Shown: piece after piece, positions 1 through 12,671 of the stretch
How positions within the stretch are numbered: position 1 is the stretch's first letter
Layout of the letters: each line of letters opens with the position of its first letter
Origin: Ephemerocybe angulata
Taxonomy: Eukaryota > Basidiomycota > Agaricomycetes > Agaricales > Psathyrellaceae
NCBI GenBank assembly: GCA_013368325.1
Contig: JAACJK010000003.1
Span: 62,001-126,000 of the forward strand
Direction: 5' to 3'
Length of the DNA stretch: 64,000 nucleotides
Translations under genes and position numbers: made by a program
Notes under the pieces: generated by a model
Seen by the model: the letters and a program-made list of their open reading frames with translations, nothing else
Databases searched by the model: none
Told to the model about the DNA's origin: nothing

Positions 1-1
1 C

Positions 2-2452
2 CGCGACGCGCACGTCACTACCCTCATCGACGACGACACGATCCCCACGGACATCGACGCCTCCGAGCTTACGAAGCAGAAGATGCGCAAGCGCGCGTAC
101 TCCAAAGTCCTGGAGCGCGAGTTCGGCCAGCACCTGCGGCGCGGGTCCGCAGACTCGACCTCCACAGACGGAGGCGCTGTGTTTGAGGACGAAGGCAGCA
201 CCGGTTTGCACGCACTATCCGCCCCTCGCGAAGAACCCGGAGAAATCTGCACCAATTTACCGCACGTTAAGGCGCTGTTCGAATCCCCTTCTATCAGCAT
301 GGACCTGCGCTACGTCACGTACACGGAGAGCGCGGGCGACGGCGATGAAGACGGCCCTCCGAGCGTCGTGCTCAACCTGCTCGATCTGAGCAAGAAAGGG
401 CATAAGGGAATGGGCGTGGCCAGCGAGTTTGAGCTGAAGGAGGGTCAGGGAGTGACTTTCATCTTCCGGATAGTACCTGGCTCCCCAGACACTTCTGGGT
501 TTTGGCTTGAACAAACGCCTGCGAATACTGTGCCACCTACTCCTGACGTAGAAGTCAAGCAGCCAACATTTGGGTTTGCCGCGCCGTCGAAGGATAGCCA
601 AGGCCTCAAAGTGGACACGAATGTTGTTGTGCCTCACGAAGATGACAAGGGGTTCGCAGCTGGCGTCGCCTTTGGAAAGAAGCTATCTCGCCGCGCTGCC
701 AGGGCGGGGAAGAGGCCCACGGACGACCCATGGCTGACGAAGGAACTTCTCTGCAAACTTCTCTCGGTATGCTTCTGCTCCTTCAGTTGTGAAACAGGGG
801 CTAACGCTTGCCTAGACGACGAACAGGTACTGGTACGACTGGATTCGCAAGTCGACTTATACGGGGTCCTGGAAGGAGAGTGTACTGCGCTCCGCGCTCG
901 CTCTCAAGCTTCTCATCTTTGAGCCAACTGGAGCTGTGGTTGCTTCCCCAACTTTCAGCCTCCCGGAGTACATCGGGGTGCGTTGCAGTGATCCACTTCC
1001 TACCCAGTCGGCTTACCTTATCCTTCTGAATTCGATGATAGGGCGTAAGGAACTGGGATTACAGGTTTAGCTGGATTCGAGATTCGAGCTTTACTCTCTA
1101 TGCGTTGATCAGGCTCGGGTTTGTTGATGAAGCGAACGGTATGTCTGATATTTTCGTGGTTCTCTTAAATGAAACTGAGGTTGACATTCACCTGTAGCCT
1201 ATCTCGAGTTCATCTTCGATCGGATCCGAGACAAGAACCCCGACGGCTCGATCCAGATCATGTACACCATTCATGGAGAAAAGGATATGGAAGAGATCGA
1301 GCTTGACCATTTGGATGGGCACAAGGGAAGCAAGCCGGTCCGAATTGGGAACGGCGCTTCGGACCACGTTCAGCTGGATATCTACGGAGAGCTTATGGAT
1401 TGTATCTATCTCGGTCAGAAGTTTGGAAAGCCATTGGTATGTCGTTTAGTTCAGGCCCCCAACTAGCCACTCACGAACTTTTGCTAGGCGTATGACGATT
1501 GGGTCCTCGTCCGTGAAATGTAAGCAGACTTTTCTTCGTCATGCGCCCATCCACTAAGCATCCCTCCCTGGCTTCTAGTGTTGACTACGTCGTGGAACAC
1601 TACAACGATTCCGACTTGTCCATTTGGGAAGTCCGGGACATGAAGCGCAACTTTACATACTCCAAGGTGATGCTTTGGGTTGCGATCGACCGCGGCCTGC
1701 GCCTCGCAGACAAGCGATCTCTTCCCTGCCCGAACCGGTACAAGTGGCTTGACGCAAGGGATACATTGTACGAGGACATCATGAACAAGGCGTGGAACAA
1801 GGAGGAGAAGTTCTTTGGGCAAAGCTATGAGGAGACGGATGTCTTGGATGCTGCGGTTTTGATTATGCCGTTGGTTTTCTTCATGCAGGCGTCGGACCCT
1901 CGGTTTTTGAGTACTCTCAAGCGGATCATGAAGTCCCCGGAGAAGGGAGGGCTTATGGCGAATGTGAGTTCTTTTGCGGCTCCAGTTTTCTATGGAAGTG
2001 TGCTTATAAGGCTGGTTTGATAGAACTTGGTTTATCGGTATGATACAAAGAAATCTGGGGATGGGGTCGGTGGGGAGGAAGGGACGTTCTGTCTCTGCAC
2101 CTTGTGGTGCGTAGAGGCTTTGACGCGGGCAGGAAACACCGACCGGGCGTTGTTGCTCAAGTCCGTGTCGATGTTCGAGGTACGTCGTCCCCACAGTTCT
2201 TTGTCGATTTTCTCTCATGAATTTTGGTCAGGATTTCCTCCTCTACCTCAACCATGTTGGGCTGTGCACGGAGGAAATTTCGGATGCTGGTGAAGCGTAT
2301 GTCCATTCCCTCGTTACTGTCGAGCCAATTTGGATGCTAATGTTCCTCTCAGTCTCGGCAATGCCGTCCAGGGATTCACCCACGTTACACTCATTTCCGC
2401 CGCGTACAACTTGTCCAGGACCATGCATGATATGCACGAGAAAACAGCCTAG
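2..2452 (+). CDS. GH15 glucoamylase/trehalase-like protein, 3' part (5' end outside window)
   Basis: The gene is already open at the left edge, so its start is missing; 666 C-terminal residues are visible. Exons: 2-766, 816-977, 1042-1138, 1198-1436, 1488-1519, 1579-1963, 2024-2179, 2232-2296, 2353-2452. The (alpha/alpha)6-barrel GH15 signature reads through the joins: [27 protein letters not shown], then [14 protein letters not shown], and later LSIWEVR and [14 protein letters not shown]. This is the cytosolic, bacterial-like GH15 type, without a starch-binding domain in the visible part. Members hydrolyse alpha-glucosidic bonds; whether the substrate is glucan or trehalose cannot be told from the sequence. 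A Ser/Glu-rich insertion lies between the N-terminal lobe and the catalytic barrel (roughly 120-320). All joins keep frame and I see no break. Confidence 0.88.
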
Positions 2453-2861
2453 AATTCATTTGAAGAGGAAAAATGTAGCTGCATGTACGACAAATTGATA
2501 GATTATTGTTGCTTCGCTTTCCACAATGAATACAAGTATCTTCAGGGCTTGCAAGTTGCGTGGTACGGCTTGGTTGAGAAGATGATTGCGCCCTGGTGAG
2601 TAGGCGGAGGTTCATTCTTGATCTTGATCCTTCGCAGTCTTTTCCCAGTTTACATGTAACGAAGACCGGATGATACGCCACCGAGAAACCCGGCGAACAG
2701 GCCCCTCGGTTTTCCTTGAAACGGTCTTCAACGGGCTTAACGTGGCAATTGAATCTGAGACGACATATAAGTAAGGACTAGAAGCACCCCTTCGGATTCA
2801 GAATACCCGAGTTACCGTACCACCGTCGAAAGCCCAGTTCTCTACATCGAAGAAGAGCAGG
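2453..2861. other. intergenic, GH15 3' flank and nitronate monooxygenase promoter
   Basis: No coding signal is visible. The stretch must hold the terminator region of the GH15 gene and the promoter of the next gene on the same strand; I could not pick a clear TATA box. Confidence 0.5.
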
Positions 2862-4357
<1,496 letters not shown>

Positions 4358-5060
4358 TTAGGTGAGTTGTTTGGGGTTTGGTCGATGAGAACTGTCGCTA
4401 GAACAAGCTGTATTGGAGTAGACCTTACCTTGAGATCTAGGGAGACCCATGAAATTTGGAACATAGGATTCATAAATGTCCGTCGTCGATTGTGTGAAGC
4501 TTTTCTTGCCTGTCTTCACGGGATAGGCCCGTGTTCAAAGCGCGCTGTGGACTGAGTTGTTCTCCTCTTGTCCACTTCCATTTCCTCCCTTCCTCGGTGA
4601 GACTCTATGTCAAGATCAGTCTTGAAGCATGCGAAGTTGATCAGCGGTAATGTCCACTTTTTGAGGGGTTTTGGTGAGCGCTATGCGCCAGTTGGCGTAG
4701 CCGAGGTAGCGGGCGCCTAATATTCTCCCGTCTATCCCGCGCACCCTGGCCATTTCAGACCTCAGGCGTAAGCCACGCTAATAAACTCACTCACCAAGAC
4801 GAGATGGCCGGGGAAAGAGGGTTGCATAGTACGGACAGGGAGGGGCGAGCAGCAAATGGCCAGAGGCCGGGGAAAGAGGGTTGCATAGTACGGGCAGGGA
4901 GGGGCGAGCGGCGAATGGCCAGAGGCCGGCAAAGGCCGGCGGAGCCTGAACGCCGTTTGGCGCAGGAGGCGTCCACCCCCGCCAAAAGAGATCGTGACCC
5001 AGCCCCCGCCAGGGAGCTGTGGCCCAGGGCAGAGCGGATGATTGGGACGTTACGATGTAG
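4358..5060. other. intergenic with short tandem repeats
   Basis: No gene is visible. The stretch contains the 59-bp tandem repeat listed separately and runs up to the point where homology to the flavin monooxygenase gene begins, at an intron acceptor. Confidence 0.6.
4806..4940. repeat. 59-bp tandem repeat, two copies plus a partial third
   Basis: The word GGCCGGGGAAAGAGGGTTGC starts at 4806 and again at 4865, and GGCCGG recurs at 4924. Copies 1 and 2 differ at only a few bases. The repeat lies directly upstream of the truncated monooxygenase copy. Confidence 0.85.
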
Positions 5061-5784
5061 ATGAGGCTGCTTTGGAGATTGGACTTGCCCAGCGGATTGA
5101 CCCCAAGGTGCTGGAGGAGTTCAAATGGAACTACGCGTCATTGGAAAATCCACCCGACCCGGCGCCTGTCGAGACATTCTCGGACGCGACCATTCTCGCG
5201 CCAGCCTCGTACAGAGGTTCCGTCCCAGCGAGGACAATCGAGCGACGGGATATTGCCGTCAATGGCACTACAGTGCGTACTTTCAGTTGTCAAATGCGAC
5301 TTGACTACTGTGCAGATGCGTTATGTGAATTCTGATAGTGCTCGACTAGTTCACAGCTGGAATCGGATACACACTGGAAATCTGCGCGAATTGGATATCT
5401 GCTTACCTTCTCGGTGAGGACATGAAGCTTCCTGACTCAGTAGAAGCAGCTACGCGTCACACTCTGCGCGACTTTGCATGGTCTAGGAGGCGATATCCTC
5501 AGTATACGGGCTGGATAAACCCGAGCGTGACGAGCGTGATGCCATATTTCTGGTAAGGATGATTTCCCGTTCCTATTGTATCCTAGACCAGAGAGCAGAC
5601 GTAGACCGATCCCTCTATAAGCTCGATTCAAGCGGCAGACGAGATGTTGGAGGACATGTATCTTCCAGGTGTGAGGAGTGGTGGAAATTGGTTAACGTGG
5701 TTGTTCAAGCCGATCTCTATGGAGGAACTGGGAACGCTAGGCGAGGAAAGGGCGAAGAAGAGAGGGGAAATTCAGTCGCGATAG
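5061..5784 (+). pseudogene. flavin-dependent monooxygenase, C-terminal fragment (5'-truncated paralogue)
   Basis: Three exons (5061-5272, 5350-5552, 5622-5784) match the last three exons of the complete monooxygenase at 17875-20230. The first two have exactly the same lengths as their counterparts (212 and 203 nt). The read-out includes LEIGLAQRIDPKVLEEFKWN, RRDIAVNGT, GYTLEICANWISAYLLGE and MYLPGVRSGGNWLTWLFKP, ending in a TAG. Splice donors and acceptors and all frames are intact, but nothing upstream encodes the FAD- and NADP-binding parts, so the product could not be a working monooxygenase. Homology starts exactly at an intron acceptor. It lies on the opposite strand from the complete gene. 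It could be a decaying remnant or a transcribed fragment; I favour a remnant. Confidence 0.85.
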
Positions 5785-5987
5785 GCCAACCTTAATTAAA
5801 CTCTTTATCTTTCTTAGATTGGCCAGTGTGCAAGCTGGTGTACTTGGGCGCTTATTCGACTTTCGGCGCTTAGCCACCAGTCGACATACATCGATCATCG
5901 ATGGCGCATCGAGAACATTCAAGCTAAGTCAATTTGGGCTATTGGGATGGTACAATCATGTCTAGCCTCCGAGAAATCGACTGTCGT

Positions 5988-6844
5988 TTAGCATGGGGGA
6001 GGATGCGCAATAACGCTTGATGCAGTCTTGAACAGTGCAACCTCGTTGGCCCTCCTCGTCACCAAGCCAGGCAACACCGCCCCACCCGCCTTGTTCCACT
6101 TCGGCAACTCCTCTGCCGCTACCGTATTGGGCGTCTCCCCGTTATTCAACCTCGTAATCAACGTCGACGACCCGGCATTGGCGCACCCCACGTTAAACGC
6201 CCACGAAACAAGCGCGCCGTACTGGTTGTCGTTGAGTCTCACACTGTCGACGATGTCACGGGCGATGCAGTTCTGGAAGGAGACAAGGTCGCTGTGGAGG
6301 AGGCTGGTGGCCGTGGACTCGGTGAGGGGGAAGCTGTAGGGCACTTCGGAGCAGCCGCTGGTCTGGCAAAGATGGCCGTAGCCGACTGTGGGGAGGCCAA
6401 TTGGGTCTGGGGCGGGTTTGGAGACGAAGCCTTCAGACTTCTTGATAAGCGCGATGGTCGCGGTGTTCACCGATGGAGGAGTGCAGCCGCTGGCGGGGAG
6501 GCAGCATTTGAAGTCGGACGGCCCGGGGCATAGTCCTATGCACAGATAGTCAGTACTGAATCATGCGCTTGGTGCGTTTAGCTAGCCTTACCGCTCTGCG
6601 TGTTGCCTGTGGTACATGTGCTGGCGATTCGGCATTGTCCCCCGCTTCCGCAGGTCTTTGTGCAGCATTTCACGTCGGCTGGGTCGTTAGGGCAGAACCC
6701 GGAGACGGAAGTCCCTCCACCGCCGGAGCAGGTGGAAGTGGCCAAACAAGCGCCCGGAACACCGTTGGCGGTGCAGGGCCCGTTCAACGCGGCATTCGTG
6801 AGAAGAGGGAGGCAGACAAGAGCAGTGATAATGAAGGAGCGCAT
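5988..6844 (-). CDS. secreted GH24 (T4-type) lysozyme with Cys-rich N-terminal modules
   Basis: Two exons, 6844-6592 and 6535-5988, give 266 aa. Residues 1-18 form a signal peptide (MRSFIITALVCLPLLTNA). Residues about 20-100 hold two related cysteine-rich modules, each ending in a CP...D.KCC pattern (FCPNDPADVKCC and LCPGPSDFKCC). The catalytic domain follows: KKSEGFV carries the catalytic Glu and PTVGYGHLC the GH24 glycine-rich turn; YGALVSWAFNVGC and LPGLVTRRANEVALF are the usual helices. The enzyme would cleave the MurNAc-GlcNAc bond of bacterial peptidoglycan outside the cell, for defence or for feeding on bacteria. GH24 is mostly a phage and bacterial family, so ancient transfer is likely for the family (inference). 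Confidence 0.93.
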
Positions 6845-6882
6845 GATGGGTTGTGTTGAATGGACTGGTTGGGGAGGGCCAC

Positions 6883-6890
6883 ATTTTATA
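6883..6890 (-). promoter_or_regulatory. TATA box of the lysozyme gene
   Basis: On the minus strand the sequence reads TATAAAAT, 39 bp upstream of the ATG at 6844. That spacing allows a short 5' leader. Confidence 0.5.
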
Positions 6891-7412
6891 CCTGCCCGCG
6901 GTCGTCAAGCGGATGCTTATCGGCGTACATTTCATTGAAGGGCGCCGCAAGAGAGCTCCCGCACGCTTCTACTTCCAGGATGCAAACACGCAGTCCCCGA
7001 AAAGCTTAGAAGAAACCCAGCGAGCAGGAGAGAACGCGTGGTGATAATTAACAGAAGTCGACAGAGCGCACGTTGCAGATGGTTTTCATGTCGACCAGGG
7101 CGTCAGGTGGTGCAGCGTCAATTCCATTTTGAAATTGGAATGCATGGAGAAGTGGAGGCCGAGTCGATTGTTGACTGTTGAACTATCATGGGTGACACAT
7201 GCACGCTACATGGGGTGATAAGGCGGCATCCCACTGACCTTCGTCGATCCTTATCTGCAACGATGGGGTCATAAGGTTATATTCTGGGGGCGCGGGAATC
7301 GTCATTGGGCTTCAGTCGGGGATCGAGGCCTAGATATACATCAAGTTGCTGCAAAGGATCGCAATGGAAGGATAGAGCCCAAAGATAGTTCGCATCTCAA
7401 GCGTACTTAATT
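6891..7412. other. intergenic
   Basis: Upstream region of the lysozyme gene and 3' flank of the BTB gene. No further gene is visible. Confidence 0.5.
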
Positions 7413-8515
7413 TCAGTCTAGCTCCTCCAGGCTTGCCTCGAGCACATCCCAAGACGGTAGCCCAAATACAGATGGAAGTGCATCCCAAAGATTGTCTCGG
7501 CCATGTTCGAAGCTCGCCTGAGCTGCAGTTCTGCACTCACTGCATAGTCCTTGGCATTCGACTTCGTCCCAGACTCCGAGGGCTTTCGCAACGTCCAGCC
7601 TCGGAGTGTACGTCTGACTGATGAGCCCGAGAAGAAAGTCCCAACAATCACAGTCGCTGTCTCCGATAGGCTTGAACATCCAAGAGAAGGTGTGCCGACG
7701 CAACGCCGCGTAGAGATTGTTTTGGGAGCAGAGAAGATGCCGTCGGATGTCCTCGTGAACATATGAGATTCTTCCGTTGCTGCTTTTTGTTCCTTCAAAC
7801 AAGTAGGCCTGATGGAAGATTAGCGAAGGCTTGGTAGAATATTGGAGTCCATACGGGATAGCTCGTATGCGCTATCGCATTAAAGTAGATCAGGGGCAAG
7901 GCCTGGTTCAAGCGAAGATCGTAGGCGAGGTTGACCACATCAGACCAGGAGTGTGAATCATCCATGTGCATCCTCTCTGTGTCGATAGTACCATCGTCTG
8001 TTACCATAATCGTGTCCCAGTCAGGTCCAAATGCATCTAGGAATCTTTCCAATGCTTCAGCTCGGTACGACCTGAAGCCGTATTTGTGTCCCAGTCGAAG
8101 CATTGCCGAGATTTGAATGAAGGATAGAGTGTCGCCAGGTCGGGTTTTACTATTCGGGTGTTAGATGACCAGAAACAAAAGGATTCTTCTGTTCAGTGTT
8201 CACGCACCTAAATCCGTGATATATCAGGGTTAGCAACTCCTCCCATTCGCTTCCAAGGTCTCCTTCCATTCTAACGAGGGGGCAGCCAAAATCAGGCTCG
8301 ATGTCCATGTCTGGCCGAGCAAGTAGGAACATGTCTCTTAAAACAGGAGAGTGCAACGCAAGGACACTTCGATGGACGCGAAAGATAATGCTTTCAGCTT
8401 GAAGGATGATATTGCCGTCGTCAAACCAGAGGGTTGAGCGAGAGATTCCAGGAGGGCCAGGATTTTCACGATTTGTCGGTGAGTCGATCCTTTTTCTTTT
8501 GTGTACGGGTTCCAT
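7413..8515 (-). CDS. BTB/POZ domain protein (diverged member)
   Basis: Exons 8515-8208, 8149-7855 and 7808-7413 give 332 aa. The BTB domain starts with LWFDDGNIILQAESIIFRVH and continues through HRSVLALHSPVLRDMF. The middle exon has the MLRLGHKYGFRSYRAEALE segment, and the C-terminal exon has Cys pairs (CSECRTAAQ) and a final WDALPSVFGLPSW motif. Intron phases (2, then 0) and exon sizes match the three tandem BTB genes at 24-28 kb, so it belongs to the same family. ATG 8515 was chosen because MEPVHKRKR gives the same short basic leader as its relatives; an in-frame ATG at 8572 is possible. BTB proteins of this kind are thought to act as protein-interaction adaptors, for example with cullin-3; that role is inference. 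Confidence 0.85.
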
Positions 8516-8766
8516 CTTCGTATGTGCTAGCCAGCTGTCGAAGGTATGGGGATTTAGTGAATAGCGAAACAAGGTGAAAGGCTAAGCAAAAACGAGTTAG
8601 AACTGTGACTTCGACGCCAGTAGTCACGGGTCACATGCCTGCATGTCACGTCACATGATTGTCACTTTGCTTGACTTCGTCGTCTGTGTCAAACATCAGC
8701 GACAGGGGCCGAAGCAACCGGCCCTTCAGTTACAGTACTTCCGCACTACCACTGCGTCTGCCAACG

Positions 8767-9474
8767 ATGATTAGATTCATCCTCGTTCAGGTAGCTAGTC
8801 TATCTATCATAACAGTACAGCGAAATCTGACACTGATACTTCAAATGTGTAGAACAGACAGGGCAAAACAAGGCTGTCGAAGTGGTACGTTCCATATGAC
8901 GACGATGAAAAGGTCTGCGCCGAATAGGAGACATAGCAGCATGGCTGACATATGCTCTACGCAGGTTCGCCTAAGGGGTGAGGTCCACAGACTAGTGGCA
9001 CCTCGAGATCAAAAGTACCAGTCCAACTTCGTTGAAGTACGTGCTTACAGCACCATGCACACCGTCGAATCTAACACGATTCAATAGTTCAGGAACTATA
9101 AGATTGTGTATCGGCGTTATGCCGGTCTCTTCTTCTGCGTCTGCGTAGACGCTAATGATAACGAGTTGGCTTACCTGGAGGCCATCCATCTCTTTGTGGA
9201 AGTACTCGGTGCGTTCATAATGTCCAGTCGTATTTCCAACCACTCATGGGAAAGAACCCGTCGCTATAGATTCATTCTTTGACAACGTATGCGAACTGGA
9301 TCTTGTTTTCAACTTCTACAAGGTATGCATATCATGTTTCATGCAATGGTTACTCGTACTCACTCATTCTAGGTTTACGCAATCCTCGATGAGATATTCC
9401 TGGCGGGGGAGATTGAAGAAACCAGCAAGGATGTTGTACTATCGCGCTTAGAAGAATTGGAAAAGCTTGAATGA
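8767..9474 (+). CDS. APS2: AP-2 clathrin adaptor complex, sigma (small) subunit
   Basis: Six exons (8767-8790, 8853-8912, 8965-9036, 9088-9208, 9270-9322, 9373-9474) give 143 aa, the normal length. The sequence is nearly textbook: [80 protein letters not shown] and LAGEIEETS. The longin-like fold forms part of the AP-2 core, which selects cargo with acidic dileucine signals at the plasma membrane during clathrin-mediated endocytosis. AP-1 sigma begins differently and has other residues in the FYKVY segment, so AP-2 is the better call. It is divergent from the BTB gene with 251 bp between the start codons. Confidence 0.95.
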
Positions 9475-11444
9475 ATTCCCAGTTTTCTCTGCCTTGAGAT
9501 GGACTTGATTCATCGTTTGGCAGTGGGTTGTATCTCCACGCAAACGAATATCACCGAAGTAGCCTTCGCAGGCGTGTTTCACATCGTCTCGCTCAATGAT
9601 TGGGTAGGCAAGACGTCCGCTTTAAATCGCTTCTGAACTGCAACTGATCCGTCTCTGAAAGGTTTAGGTTAGGTACCCATCTGCCCATCTGCTGATCCTC
9701 CAATGGTCCGATTGCATCTCTTGCATATGATAATGCGGCCAATTAGGCGTGGACATGGGCGAATAGGTGAGCTCGGTGCCCCCAAGGGCTCTGCCTCCGA
9801 CCTCCTTCCAATCACTATTGGAAAACTTGAGGACGAAACTCTTCCTACTGGCTTGAACGGCTCGCTAAGCACGTGAGGTACAAGTGGAAGCCACTGTCTG
9901 CATGTGCGTAGGGCTGAGAACCTCCAGCGGAGTAGGCGTATCCGAAACTTTTGGTTGGATGCAACAATGCAAAGTCCACGCTTCGGACCCCACATCTAAG
10001 AAGACCAAACCTCCGTAAGGTGCGCCCCGTGAACGGAGGATCATACCCGAGACTTGGAGTTGAACCGTTTTCTCAACCTTTTCCAGGGCGCCGCATAAGA
10101 CCCATATCTAGACTCAACTTAAACTGAGCGCTCATGTAGACGCCTTCACCTTCAACATCGACAGTGAACCCCGGATTATAAGGATTTATGGGTCTTCGGA
10201 GTTCCGCCAAAGATCCTGGGTCCAGGGGCGAAATACCGGGGAAATGATTACCCATGCACACGACATATTACGAGACGGTAAACGCCAGAGTCTCCGGTCT
10301 GTCGTAAGGCATAGAAGATACTTAGGAAGAACCATCGAGCTGTACCTTTGTGCTGGCGAATCGGGGTTGGCTCAATACGCACTCGGGCGGGGGCTGGCAG
10401 GGGTACCCGTCTTGCTCTCGAATCGGAACGGCAACAGGGAATCACGTTACCATTGCTATCTCCCCCCACACAGATTACAGTGATCACCGTACTGTGAAGA
10501 GCGGAGACCTGTGGAGACCTCCTCATATAGCGCTCCTCGGGAAGACTCGACGCCTAACAGTGCCGGTTGTTGGCTCCTCAACAAAATCTGAATCCGTTCC
10601 GGAATCCGTAGTAGCGGTGAGTGAAAATTCTCATCGTAATCGCGAGATGTCTGAAGCCAAAAGGTCCGTTTTACCTAGAGTGACGAAGTAGCCTTTGCAA
10701 CCCCAGAGTGGCGACCGATGAGGGCATCGTAACTTAAAGATACGCTTCTACCCCTTCCTCGTTGCTGTGGAAGCGCCCTCGTCGGCGACCACGCCCAAGC
10801 CTTATCGGCAGTTCGTCAGGCAACCCCAAGGTTGCCTCCTCCTCCACATCCAGTGAAGATCCTGCCACGCGACAACCGCATGGCTTCCACGTGGGTAGGC
10901 TTCCGTCGAGATGTTTCGAAGGCTCTCGAGGAGAGATTCGTGACAAGATGGGATACCCTCCGTGACGAACCTTGATTGAGTCGGTCATGGAGAGGTCCCA
11001 GTCATGTTTAGGGTTCAAAACTGGCTAACGGCACCAACCCCTTGGGAAGAAAAAACTCAAACGACTGATCCCTCCGGAGATCGCCTCAGATTCCGAAATG
11101 CTACCGTCGTTTGGATTTCCACGATAGGGAAGACATATATATGCCCTCGGGAGCGACGCGCAATTTGTTCTGGACCTTCCGCCCGGCTGGTAAGCACCAT
11201 CTTCCGTCTCATTATCCGTGTAGCTGAATAAACCACCGTCCTAGAAACACACTAAGACGCCGACCCCGCCAATTTGACTCTCAGCTCGCGCCCCGCTTGC
11301 TGACGTTCGTTTTGTGTCGACGGCGGTGCTCTTACAGCTCACATTGGTCTCTCCTGGTGGGAGCTGGTAAGTACTCGCCAGTATCCTCGCGTCCTTGTGT
11401 TTTCACCTCGCTTCCCCCTCGCGCCAGGCTATGCTCCATTGTGC
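9475..11444. other. gene-poor intergenic region
   Basis: About 2 kb with only short, unrelated open frames on both strands and no family I recognise. The last 80 bp look like the 5' leader of the following gene, with a probable leader intron at 11367-11427 (donor GTAAGT, acceptor CCAG). Confidence 0.5.
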
Positions 11445-12671
11445 ATGGAGCTGACTCTGGAAGCCATTACCATCATCGTGAACAACACCGGCAGTCGTTC
11501 CGATATCGCTGTTCTTTGCAGGGTCTCAAAGACGTTCCGGCGAGTCGCAGAGCGGGCGCTCTACAACACCATCTATCTCCGAACGCCGGGCGAATCACAG
11601 GCTGTCTCGAACACCCTCGCGACCTGCGCGCGTATCGCGTCCCTCGTCGCGTCTCTCACCATTTCCATCGTAGAGGAAGACGAAACTGAGGATGAGAGCG
11701 ACGAGTCCTACGAGGATGACTATAGAGACGTGTTGCCGGAAGGGTTCTGGGAGGGGATGGCTGTGGCTCTCCAAAAGGCCACCAATCTACGGTCCCTCAC
11801 GATACACTCTCAGGGCACCTCCATCCCGGCCTCTGCAGAGATACTCCGCAGTACAACCTTCTCCCTTCGCAAATTCCACTGCGACTTTGACTGGGACAAC
11901 GACCTCGTTCAGTTTCTCAACGCCCAAACCGAACTTCAAGACCTTTACATCCTAGACTTCAAGCAAACCCTCACCACAAACCCCACTATCCAGACGACCA
12001 CCACGATTAGCACGCCCCCACCCCCCACTTCATCGATGACTCTCAACGCCTCCGCTATGCCTAACTTAATGACTCTGGAATGCACATTCTCAGAAGCCGC
12101 CGATCACATTGTCCCCCACCGCCCCATTACCCACCTGAAGACCTGCTTTTCTCGGACAGAGATGTCTGAGAAGCGTGTAGAGATGGACAGACTGTTCACC
12201 AACATCTCCCTATCATCCAAGGCTCTTCGCTCCCTTGATATAGCCGACTCATCCTACAGCGAGTCCTTCGCTATGGAAATCCTCCGTAAAGTCGTAAGTA
12301 CAGAGGTGACCCGCAAAGATCTCCGTTACTTAGGGACACTCGTGTTGCCCGTCGAGGGGCAGGAAGTGAGTGCCCTTTACCTCGTATCTGACCGCGCCCG
12401 CTTATCGAGTTCTTAGCGCTTGCAATTCTACGGCCTGCTCATGAAACTTCCCGCCCTCAAGTGCCTTGAGGTGGAAGTCTCTGCGTGGGTACCACCTCCG
12501 ACGTCCACCGCAGCCTTTCGCGCTCTAGCAAGCGAGCTTCGGCTCTACTGCCTCACCGTGACGTCGGTTGTGTTTGTCCTCGATTTCGAGCGAACCCTTG
12601 TGACGATAAGGAATGGCGTATGCGCCGTGAACGCGGATGCCGGTACGGATCTTCTATGGCGAGAAATGTAA
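11445..12671 (+). CDS. F-box/LRR-like protein (hypothetical)
   Basis: Exons 11445-12365 and 12417-12671 give 391 aa. The N-terminus (ELTLEAITIIVNN, then IAVLCRVSKTFRRVAERALY) resembles the degenerate F-box start common in agaricomycete proteins. After it comes an acidic stretch (EEDETEDESDESYEDD) and then irregular leucine-rich segments such as LRSLTIHSQG, LQDLYIL and LRYLGTLVLP. Such proteins are usually predicted substrate receptors of SCF ubiquitin ligases; here that is only an inference from layout. A probable 5'-UTR intron ends 17 nt before the ATG. No clear defects. Confidence 0.7.
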